Shown: one piece after another, positions 5,429 to 11,997 of the stretch
Numbering within the stretch: position 1 is the first letter of the stretch
Layout of the letters: each line of letters opens with the position of its first letter
Origin: Actinomyces sp. ICM47
GTDB taxonomy: Bacteria; Actinomycetota; Actinomycetes; Actinomycetales; Actinomycetaceae
Assembly (NCBI RefSeq): GCF_000278725.1
Contig: NZ_ALCA01000082.1
Location: 1-12,779, forward strand
Direction: 5' to 3'
Length of the DNA stretch: 12,779 nucleotides
Notes under the pieces: generated by a model
The model's input: only the letters and a program-made list of their open reading frames with translations
Database searches by the model: none
What the model was told of the DNA's origin: nothing
Translations under genes and position numbers: made by a program

Positions 5429-6613
5429 TCATTCTCCGCGCAGGACGAGCGCGGGATCGACGGCCAGTGCGCGGCGCACGGGCGGGAGGCAGGCGAGGAC
5501 GGCAATGAGGATCGAGCAGGCGACCGTGCCGAGGAGGATCACGGGGTGCAGCGAGATGGACCGGTGGAACACGGAGGTGGAGATGAGGACGGCGAGGCCG
5601 TAGCCGGCCCCGGCACCCAGGACTCCTCCGATGAACCCGAGCATGACGCCCTCACCCATGAACTCGCGGGTGATGGATCGGGCGGTCGCGCCCAAGGCCT
5701 TGCGCAGGCCGATCTCGTTGCGGCGCTCGGTGACGACGGCGATCATCGTGGTGGATACGCCGATCATGGTCAGCGCCAGGACGATGACGGTGATGACGAT
5801 GAGCAGGGACCTCAGCATGGTGAGGACGCCCGCGTCGGACTGGGCGAGGCGTCGCACGGTCTGTGCATGAATGTCAGGGTTCGCGGCGTTCATCGCGTCC
5901 GCAACGGCACTGAGCTGTTCGCCTTCCAGGGTGATCGAGTACTCGGCGAGCGACACGGTGCCGCTGGTCCCGGTCAGCGCATCCATGTCCGAGGTGGACA
6001 TGTACACGTAGCCGTCTTCGTTGCCTCCGGTCTTGAGGATGCCGGACACGGTCAGGGTGACGGTCCTCGGATCGACCTTGAGGGCCGAGGCCTGCGCCCC
6101 GGACTGCGCAGCAGCCTTCGACGAGGCGCTCGCGTCCAGCTGGCTGATTGTGATCGTGTCTCCGGCCTTGACGTCGATGGTCGAGGCGACCTGCTCGCCC
6201 ACGAGGACCTGGCCCGAAGCCTCGGGCCACTCCCCGTCCACAAACCAGTACGGGTTCATGGCGTGCACGGCACCCAGGTCTGCCCCGCCCGCGACGTAGG
6301 GCTGGTCGTTGATGGTGACGGTCTCGTAATCAAACGCGGCGGATCCGACCAGAGCGCTCGCGGGCACCTGGGCGGTCGAGGTGGCCACGGCCTCGTCCGT
6401 GAGGACCCCGTCACCGGCGGGCGTGACGACGAGGTTTGCGCCGTAGGAGCGGATCTCGCGGGCCATCTGCGCAGGCACATCCACCGCGATGGTGACGAGG
6501 CCGGACAGGGTCGTCGCACCGATGGCGACGGCGAGAATCGCGATGAGGACGCGGGAGCGGCGGCGCAGGATGGAGGAGATGACCATCCGCCAGAACATTG
6601 CTCGTCTGGACAT
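5429..6613 (-). CDS. MacB/FtsX-type ABC permease (second of two)
   Basis: A 394-residue membrane protein with the MacB/FtsX layout: one N-terminal membrane helix (~21-43), a large extracytoplasmic domain, then three C-terminal helices around the stretch containing RRNEIGLRKALGA, the typical FtsX coupling segment. Its SYGANLVV (residues 57-64) matches SYGANIVV in the neighbouring permease, so the two are paralogues and likely form a heterodimer over the shared ATPase. Start: ATG 6613-6611 is placed 8 nt after GGAAGG. GTG 6622 and ATG 6619 are also in frame, but they overlap the previous stop and sit too close to that ribosome site. Its position matches Cj1662 of the C. jejuni P19 iron locus. 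Confidence 0.9.
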   Translation of the reverse strand: MSRRAMFWRMVISSILRRRSRVLIAILAVAIGATTLSGLVTIAVDVPAQMAREIRSYGANLVVTPAGDGVLTDEAVATSTAQVPASALVGSAAFDYETVTINDQPYVAGGADLGAVHAMNPYWFVDGEWPEASGQVLVGEQVASTIDVKAGDTITISQLDASASSKAAAQSGAQASALKVDPRTVTLTVSGILKTGGNEDGYVYMSTSDMDALTGTSGTVSLAEYSITLEGEQLSAVADAMNAANPDIHAQTVRRLAQSDAGVLTMLRSLLIVITVIVLALTMIGVSTTMIAVVTERRNEIGLRKALGATARSITREFMGEGVMLGFIGGVLGAGAGYGLAVLISTSVFHRSISLHPVILLGTVACSILIAVLACLPPVRRALAVDPALVLRGE

Positions 6614-6618
6614 AAGCA

Positions 6619-7896
6619 TCACCTTCCGTGCAGGACTTCGGCTGCGTTGAGGCGCAGCAGGTAGCGGATCGCCGGGATGGAGGCTCCCAGGACGACGAGG
6701 ATGACGAGGACGGCGACGAGGCCGACGACGACGGGCGCGAACGCGATGGACGAGTGGAAGACCATGTATCCGATCGCCTGGGCCAGAGCGAGGCCTCCGC
6801 CGTAGCCGAGAACCCCGCCGGCCAGGCCCACGATGATCGTCTCCGTGAGGAACAGGGCGATGATCTGTTTATCTTTCGCGCCCACGGCCTTCATGAGGCC
6901 GATTTCGCTGGAGCGCTCCATGACGCCGGCGGTCACCAGGTTCGCGATGGCCAGGGCCGAGGCGATGAGAGCCAGGATGGTCACGAGGACCATGAGCAGC
7001 TGGGTCTTCTCCAGGATCGTGCCTTCGGACTGGGCGACCTGGCGGACCGGGCGGGCCACGGAGTCCGTCATGACTTCCTCAATCTGGTAGGCGATCGAGG
7101 AGACGTAGGCCGTGCAGTACCACGTTTCCTTCTCGGACACGCTCAGCGAGTTCGGGTTCTTCGCGGCCTTGCGGGCCAGGTCATTGTCGGGGGTCGTCAG
7201 CGCCGAGACCTCGACGCTTCCGACGGCCCCCTCACGCCCGATGAGTGTCTGGGCGGCGGGAAGCTGGATAAAGACGCCGCGGTCGGCGTCGTCACCGCTA
7301 GTGATGATGCCGCGCACCGTGAAATCCTGGGAGACGCCCTCGCGGGTGAGCGTGAAGGTGTCGCCCACGTTCAGGCCGCGCGCCGAGGCGTAGGACGTGC
7401 CAACGATCGCGCCGGTCGCGTCATCATCCGCCGGCCACGCGCCCTGAAGACCCCACCAGCCGCGCAGCTTGTCCAGACCAGTCTCGACGCTCTCGCCGGT
7501 GGCCAACTCGAGGTGGTGGCTGAACCACGTCCCCGTCGTGGGCACGTGCTCGCCGCTGGCGTCGGTCGCCGACACGTTCAGCAGCGGCGCAAAGTCGAGA
7601 ATGTTGTAGGTCCAAAAGATCGTTTTGATGTTGCCCAGCTCGTCCTCGCGCAGGTACGAGCGCGCCTCTGAGGCCTCGCCCGTGTTGTACAGGTCATCGA
7701 GGACGGCCGCGCCCTGAGGACGCACAACAATATTGGCACCGTACGACTTAAGTTCCTGGTTGACCTTGTCGCCCACGTTGAACATGACGGAGAGCATGGA
7801 CGTGGCCACACCCGCGCCCAGGGCGACGGTCAGGGCGATCATGAGGTGGCGGTTACCGCGCCTCGTGAGGGCCCCTCGCAGCATTCGGAAAAACAC
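6619..7896 (-). CDS. MacB/FtsX-type ABC permease (first of two)
   Basis: A 425-residue membrane protein: N-terminal helix (~17-38), an extracytoplasmic domain of about 250 residues, and three C-terminal helices flanking MERSSEIGLMKAVGA, the FtsX-type coupling region. A WYC sequence in the outer domain (SEKETWYCTAY) carries an unpaired cysteine. Start: GTG 7896-7894 follows AAAGGGA at a 5-nt gap, with 10 nt after the DUF2318 stop. An ATG at 7938 would overlap the upstream gene and lacks support. It ends 5 nt before the next permease. Its position matches Cj1661 in the C. jejuni iron locus. Transported substrate unknown; in such loci it is needed for iron use but does not look like a solute importer. 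Confidence 0.9.
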   Translation of the reverse strand: MFFRMLRGALTRRGNRHLMIALTVALGAGVATSMLSVMFNVGDKVNQELKSYGANIVVRPQGAAVLDDLYNTGEASEARSYLREDELGNIKTIFWTYNILDFAPLLNVSATDASGEHVPTTGTWFSHHLELATGESVETGLDKLRGWWGLQGAWPADDDATGAIVGTSYASARGLNVGDTFTLTREGVSQDFTVRGIITSGDDADRGVFIQLPAAQTLIGREGAVGSVEVSALTTPDNDLARKAAKNPNSLSVSEKETWYCTAYVSSIAYQIEEVMTDSVARPVRQVAQSEGTILEKTQLLMVLVTILALIASALAIANLVTAGVMERSSEIGLMKAVGAKDKQIIALFLTETIIVGLAGGVLGYGGGLALAQAIGYMVFHSSIAFAPVVVGLVAVLVILVVLGASIPAIRYLLRLNAAEVLHGR

Positions 7897-7906
7897 GTGA
7901 GTCCCT

Positions 7907-9226
7907 TTACTTCGCGAAGATGGAGGCCGAGGCCTCAAGCGCCGAAATCGGCACGGTCAGTGTCCCGTTCGAGACCTTGTAGTCAATGGGGATCGGGTTA
8001 CAGCCACCCTTAAAGCCGATGGTCGCGATGTTCATCGCCACTTCACACAGCTTGCAGATGACCTTGCCGTCCTTCTCGTAGTAGCCGGTGGGGCCGCAGA
8101 TCTCGCACGCATCCAGACCCACGCCATAGGAGGAACCGGACTTTTGAATGACGATGAAACGCACCTTCACGCCGCCCGAGGTCGTGTACTCGAAGCGGTG
8201 CAGGTGGCCGTCAGAAATGTCGGCCAGGTTGACGCTCACCTGGTCCTCGACGACGCTGTATGACTCGGGGGCGGACAGCTCGACTTCCTGGCTACCGTAG
8301 GCGACACCGACGGTGATAAGCAGCGCACCGCACAGATAGCCGATGGCGGCGGTGCCCGCCATGGACTTATAGAGGCGCGAGCGGGCACGGCCCAGGCGGC
8401 CCTCGGCCGGGTTGGCTCCAACGGTCGGAATGGAGCGCGAGGCCACCCACGTCAAAACAACGACGATGCCCAGGGCCACGGCGGCCACGATGGTGAAGAC
8501 GGCCTCGTTGTTGATGAACCAGGAGATGACTGCCCACGCTTCCTTGGACGTCTTGATCCAGCGCTTCGCCTTGAGGATGCGCACGAACAGCAGCGCGTAG
8601 TTCGACAGCAGCGCAGCCAGGATCACGGCGGCCGGCCACACGCGGTTATTCCACGCGCACAGCCGGTACGACACCCACGTCAGGAAACACACGAGCACCC
8701 ACGCCAGCGCATAACCGACAATCGCGAGCACCATCGGCGTCGAATACAGCTGCACGCCGCCCGACGTCATCATGAGCGCCTGATTCATTGCGGTGGGCAC
8801 GCCGCGGAACAGGGCGAAGGCAATGAAAAGCGCGCCGACCAGACGCACGAGGCCATCCCCGCGCAGGGCGGTCTCCATGGACGAGGCAGCCCGGGCCTCG
8901 TCGTCCATGGTTTCCGTCAGGTGAGCGCGCATCCGGCGTGCGCGTACAGCAACCAGAGCGAGAAAAATCAGGGCGAGGACCACCGCGATCGGCAGCGTGT
9001 AGAGGCCCACGGTCTGGCGGTTAACAGACTTGGGGGCTTCAACATTGATAATCGTGAGGGCCAGGGAGGACGCCATGCCCACGATGATGCCGCCCCACAC
9101 GGCCCTCGAGCGCGCCAACTTTCCGCGGCGTCCCCGTCCAGCTGCGGGCATAAAGCGGATGACGGCTCCGACGGCAAGCATCGTCAGCAGCAACGTCAGC
9201 GTCGCCTCACTCATCTGCACAAGCAT
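7907..9226 (-). CDS. DUF2318 membrane protein with extracytoplasmic Cys cluster
   Basis: A 439-residue protein with about eight predicted membrane helices (near 8-26, 42-62, 73-95, 128-146, 162-184, 196-216, 243-262 and 290-310), followed by a C-terminal DUF2318 domain (~311-439). The domain shows DGHLHRFEY (His341, His343), DACEICG (C374, C377), VICKLC (C391, C394) and GGCNPI (C409). The CxxC...CxxC...C set is the family hallmark and explains the common label 'Fe-S-membrane protein'; the cofactor has not been shown here. Start ATG 9226 follows GAGAGGAAAGCC, a good site. It corresponds to Cj1660. In the operon it could be the membrane component linking electrons or metal to the P19 and FMN lipoproteins; this is inference. 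A 136-nt gap with a strong hairpin separates it from p19. Confidence 0.9.
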   Translation of the reverse strand: MLVQMSEATLTLLLTMLAVGAVIRFMPAAGRGRRGKLARSRAVWGGIIVGMASSLALTIINVEAPKSVNRQTVGLYTLPIAVVLALIFLALVAVRARRMRAHLTETMDDEARAASSMETALRGDGLVRLVGALFIAFALFRGVPTAMNQALMMTSGGVQLYSTPMVLAIVGYALAWVLVCFLTWVSYRLCAWNNRVWPAAVILAALLSNYALLFVRILKAKRWIKTSKEAWAVISWFINNEAVFTIVAAVALGIVVVLTWVASRSIPTVGANPAEGRLGRARSRLYKSMAGTAAIGYLCGALLITVGVAYGSQEVELSAPESYSVVEDQVSVNLADISDGHLHRFEYTTSGGVKVRFIVIQKSGSSYGVGLDACEICGPTGYYEKDGKVICKLCEVAMNIATIGFKGGCNPIPIDYKVSNGTLTVPISALEASASIFAK

Positions 9227-9286
9227 TGGCTTTCCTCTCTCACCAAAGGCACACCGAAGTCATGCGGCTCCGGTGCCGAGTGTAGT

Positions 9287-9345
9287 CCCCCACGGGGGCG
9301 CGGGGCGAGGCCAGCGATCCCGGGTGGACCACGGCCTCGTCCCCG
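9287..9345 (-). terminator. Hairpin(s) between p19 and the DUF2318 gene: attenuator or partial terminator
   Basis: CGGGGCGAGGCC (9301-9312) pairs with GGCCTCGTCCCCG (9333-9345) through 12 GC-rich pairs with a single bulged T, around a 20-nt loop. Beside it CCCCCACGGGGG (9287-9298) can also pair. No T-tract follows on the minus strand, so a classical intrinsic terminator is not shown. This is the only wide gap (136 nt) inside the operon, so reduced read-through, or RNA processing that favours FTR1 and P19 output, is a reasonable guess. Confidence 0.5.
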
Positions 9346-9362
9346 CGTTGCTTAAGCGTCGA

Positions 9363-9989
9363 TCACCACGAAACGGCGGTGGGGTCCCACTGCCAATCCG
9401 GGAACTCGGCGACGAGGGGTTCGGTCCAGAAACGGCCCTCAACGCCCGTGGTCTTATCGGTGTGCAGCAGCCAACCGCTGGGGGGCTTGATCGTGAAGGT
9501 CACGTCGTAGGTGCCGGCGTCGAGCTTGGGCAGGTTCAGGCCGTAGTGCGGGCCGTCGGACGCGTTCATCGGCATGAGCGTGCCCTCCTGGACGGCCGTG
9601 CCGGACTTGTCCTTGATCGCGTAGTCGACGGTCAGGCCGGGGACGAAGTCGCCCGCGCCGTAGCCAAGCTTGTTGTCAGCGGCGGCGGAGACGTCGGCCT
9701 CAATGTGCATCGAGGACTCGGCGGCCGGGGTGCCCATCTCAGGCTCCATATCGACGGGCTGGAAGTAGACGCCACCCACGACGAGCGGGCCGACGTGAAC
9801 ATCGTCACCCAGGGGCTGCTCCTCGAAGCCAGCGTCCTCGCCGGGCGCCGCGCCCTCGGAGGCCGAGGTGGAGGTGGAGGTGCCCGTCTTGGAAGTGGAC
9901 GAGGAGGAACCGGCGGAGCAGGACGCCAGGGTACCTGCGAGTGCCAGCGTGGCCAGGGCCGCGCCGACGCGGAACAGAGAGCGCTTCAT
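9363..9989 (-). CDS. P19/FetP-type periplasmic iron-copper binding lipoprotein
   Basis: A 208-residue lipoprotein: signal peptide with lipobox LASC (Cys24), a Ser/Thr-rich linker (~25-45), then a P19/Tp34-family (PF10634) domain. Family landmarks are GGVYFQPVDMEPE (72-84), MHIEADVSA (94-102), LMPMNASDGPHYG (138-150) and H176. By spacing, H95, E97, M141, H148 and H176 match the copper/iron site residues known from FetP of E. coli and P19 of C. jejuni (H-x-E, then M 46 residues after the His, then His 7 further on), so the metal site looks intact. Known members are dimeric, bind copper, and act with FTR1 in ferrous iron uptake. ATG 9989 follows AGGAG with an 8-nt gap; the gene lies 56 nt after FTR1. 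It is lipid-anchored, as expected in a monoderm, unlike the soluble Gram-negative forms. Confidence 0.93.
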   Translation of the reverse strand: MKRSLFRVGAALATLALAGTLASCSAGSSSSTSKTGTSTSTSASEGAAPGEDAGFEEQPLGDDVHVGPLVVGGVYFQPVDMEPEMGTPAAESSMHIEADVSAAADNKLGYGAGDFVPGLTVDYAIKDKSGTAVQEGTLMPMNASDGPHYGLNLPKLDAGTYDVTFTIKPPSGWLLHTDKTTGVEGRFWTEPLVAEFPDWQWDPTAVSW

Positions 9990-10045
9990 ATGATGATCTC
10001 CTGTGCGTGTTGGTTGGGTAAAACGTCGGTGTCGCTCGAGAGGAG

Positions 10046-11668
10046 TCAGTCCTCAGCCCGCGACTGGGCGGCCTCGCGGGCGAGGCGAGCTTTTCCGAAG
10101 AAATAGAGACCGACGATGATGGCGAGAACGATGGCTTGCGCGGCCAGGTTCTCCACTCGGGGGTAGATCCCCAAGAGGTCAATGGTGGGGAAGCCGGAGA
10201 TGGGCGTCAGAGACACGACGTCCGCCTCCTGCAGTTCCCCGATACCAGAACCCGTGAACGTGAAGGCCATGAAGGCCATCAGCAGCGAGGTAATGGTGAA
10301 GAAGGGGCGCAGCGGGATGCGAACCGCCGCGAACTGGATGAGCAGGTAGATGACAACGAGGGCCACGAGGCCGACCGCCAAGCCGATCCACACGTAGTGG
10401 ACCTTGTCGCCCGCGGCGGCGACGATCGGGACATAGAAGAGGATCGTCTCGGCACCTTCGCGCAGGACCGCGAGGAAGGAGATGAAGGCGAGGCCCAGCA
10501 GGGAGCCGCTGCTCAGCGACGCATCCGTCTGCTTCTTGATGTACTCATCCCAGGCCTTGTTGGAGGATTTGTTGATCATCCAGTTGGAGACCCAGATGAG
10601 CATGACGACCGCGAAGAGCGCGGCGAAGCCCTCAAGGAGTTCCTGGTTCGCGCCCGCCAGGGAAGTGACGTAGCTGAAGAGGACGGCCAGACCGATGGAC
10701 AGGGCGAAGGCGAGCGCCACGCCACCCCAGACGATCGGGGCCTTGTTCTTGTGACCGGCCTTGGCCAGGTAGGCCAGGACTGCGGCGACGACGAGGATCG
10801 CCTCCATGCCCTCACGCAGGATCACGAGGAGGGAGGGCAGGAACTGCGCGAGCCACGGGGAGGTGCCCGAATCCTGAGCGGCCTTGCCGGTGTAGCCGTC
10901 GAGGCTGTTGGCGTCCTCGCGGATGTAATTCGTCAGCGTCGCGAGGTGCTGGTCGACCGCCGCCGAATCATCATCGGTCATGGCCTTCTTGAGGAGCGAG
11001 AACTCCATTTCGACCTGGGAGACGCGCGAACCGGAGATGCGGCTCATAACCTGCTTCTCCATACCGGTGATCTCGTAGTGCTTGTAGTAGGCCTCGTTGA
11101 CCTTGTCCTTACCGGCCTTGGCGTCGCCGCCCTTGTAGGCGTTGGCACCGTCATTAAGGATGCCGTTGATAGTCTTGGCGACCTCGCCCCACGCGCCGGG
11201 GCTGTAGTCGTTCGACGAGGCCTGGGAGGACGTACCGGGGGCTACACCGTCCAGGGACGCGGCGTCTTCAACGATGTACTGCTTGAGGGTCGTGGCATAA
11301 CTGTCGACGCCCGCGCTATCACCGTCCGTCATGGCCTTCTTGAGGAGGGAGAACTCCATTTCGACCTGAGAGACACGCGAACCGGAGATGCGGGCCATGA
11401 CCTGCTTCTCCATACCGGTGATCTCGTAGTGCTTGTAGTAGGCGTCGTTGACCTTATCCTTGCCGCCCTTAGCGTCGCCCCCCTTAAAGGTGGACACGCC
11501 TTCGTCGATGAGGCCGTTGATCGTCGTCGCGACGTCGCCCCACGTCTGGTTGGCCGCGCGCGACGGCACAGCGACAATCGCCACGACGAGAGACGCCATG
11601 ACCAGGGCGATGAGAAGACGAATAGACCGCTGGACAACATGATCTGCGCGAGCACGAAGCACTGCCAT
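10046..11668 (-). CDS. FTR1-family iron permease with duplicated extracytoplasmic domain
   Basis: A 540-residue permease. Residues 14-38 form a signal/anchor segment with a likely cleavage after SRA (38). Two tandem copies of a 117-residue unit follow (starting at WGDV 43 and WGEV 160), each with YYKHYEITGMEKQV and a Glu-rich helix (EMEFSLLKK). From ~275 on comes a seven-helix FTR1 domain with both signature motifs, REGME (285-289) and REGAE (403-407), whose glutamates bind iron in this family. Start: ATG 11668 lies 6 nt after AGGAGG. An ATG at 11743 would add 25 residues but lacks such a site. First gene of the operon, with the DtxR-like box about 100 bp upstream. It corresponds to Cj1658. 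Presumed role: moving iron across the membrane with P19. The overall family is certain; the redox state of the substrate is not. Confidence 0.95.
   Translation of the reverse strand: MAVLRARADHVVQRSIRLLIALVMASLVVAIVAVPSRAANQTWGDVATTINGLIDEGVSTFKGGDAKGGKDKVNDAYYKHYEITGMEKQVMARISGSRVSQVEMEFSLLKKAMTDGDSAGVDSYATTLKQYIVEDAASLDGVAPGTSSQASSNDYSPGAWGEVAKTINGILNDGANAYKGGDAKAGKDKVNEAYYKHYEITGMEKQVMSRISGSRVSQVEMEFSLLKKAMTDDDSAAVDQHLATLTNYIREDANSLDGYTGKAAQDSGTSPWLAQFLPSLLVILREGMEAILVVAAVLAYLAKAGHKNKAPIVWGGVALAFALSIGLAVLFSYVTSLAGANQELLEGFAALFAVVMLIWVSNWMINKSSNKAWDEYIKKQTDASLSSGSLLGLAFISFLAVLREGAETILFYVPIVAAAGDKVHYVWIGLAVGLVALVVIYLLIQFAAVRIPLRPFFTITSLLMAFMAFTFTGSGIGELQEADVVSLTPISGFPTIDLLGIYPRVENLAAQAIVLAIIVGLYFFGKARLAREAAQSRAED
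10980..11490 (-). repeat. 351-bp in-gene tandem duplication in the FTR1 gene
   Basis: The stretch from 10980 recurs from 11331, an offset of 351 bases (117 codons). Over the first ~157 bases I count about 14 differences by eye. At protein level residues 71-122 and 188-239 differ at only four of 52 positions, while the flanks are more diverged. The core was duplicated recently or is kept alike by gene conversion or strong selection. Confidence 0.8.
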
Positions 11669-11711
11669 CGCTTGCCTCCTGAGGGACCGGCGTGATGGGC
11701 GCGCCGGGATG

Positions 11712-11728
11712 ATGGGTTTTCTACCCAT
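11712..11728 (-). promoter_or_regulatory. Small hairpin in the FTR1 leader
   Basis: ATGGGT (11712-11717) and ACCCAT (11723-11728) form a perfect 6-bp stem with a 5-nt loop, 44 nt before the FTR1 start, in the presumed 5' leader. Function unknown; it could be chance. Confidence 0.3.
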
Positions 11729-11768
11729 TGAGCGTAGCCACATCTCGCCCAGGTGAAAAGTAGTCCGA

Positions 11769-11782
11769 TTAGGTTCTCCTAA
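11769..11782. promoter_or_regulatory. Putative DtxR/IdeR-family metal-responsive operator
   Basis: TTAGG-TTCT-CCTAA is a 5-bp perfect inverted repeat. It matches the left 14 bases of the DtxR/IdeR consensus TTAGGTTAGSCTAACCTAA in its arms, but the outer right part (CCTAA again) is missing, so this is a half-length or divergent box. On the minus strand it lies just after TTGCAA (11789-11784), a possible -35, and would cover the spacer of an FTR1 promoter; no good -10 is evident. Its position before an iron operon supports iron-dependent repression. It could also be bound by an MntR-like relative. Confidence 0.5.
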
Positions 11783-11850
11783 ATTGCAACCCCGTCGTAA
11801 CGTTATTTAGCGCCCCCTCGCACTCACCTTCTGGGACCAAAGGCCCGCAA

Positions 11851-11878
11851 TTATTGTTTAGTGACACGATGCCATAAA
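11851..11878 (+). promoter_or_regulatory. Weak candidate promoter for the CPBP protease gene
   Basis: TTATTG and CATAAA with a 16-nt spacer, about 120 nt before the GTG start, in the AT-richer part of the divergent region. CATAAA matches four of six positions of TATAAT; the -35 match is poor. Offered as a candidate only. Confidence 0.25.
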
Positions 11879-11997
11879 CGCGCTTGCTTGCAGCGATTAG
11901 TCAATGTCACCACTCCCCCGCCAGACGCCGTTCTATTTCAAAGTCTGTCAGAATATCCCCGCACCACCCTTCAACGACAGGAAGCACCCAACAGCCC

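Larger units (their letters stand above)
11669..11997. other. Divergent intergenic region between FTR1 and the CPBP protease gene
   Basis: 329 bases without a gene. It is clearly less GC-rich than its surroundings between about 11750 and 11890, as expected of promoters. It holds the FTR1 ribosome site, a small hairpin, the DtxR-like inverted repeat at 11769-11782, and a weak plus-strand promoter-like pair (TTATTG 11851-11856, CATAAA 11873-11878, 16-nt spacer). A plus-strand frame open from 11904 is out of frame with the protease gene and is not supported. Confidence 0.55.

Noticed and set aside
5419..5505. 29-residue N-terminal extension of the ATPase from ATG 5505
   Set aside because: It would lie within the preceding permease gene; ATG 5418 has a good ribosome site and normal spacing.
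10136..11695. 519-codon plus-strand open frame opposite the FTR1 gene, and similar long frames at 5315-6664, 6628-7671, 9030-10106 and 3788-4888
   Set aside because: They are antisense to genes with clear domain motifs and give Asp/Gly/Arg/His-rich sequences without family features, as expected of high-GC shadow frames.
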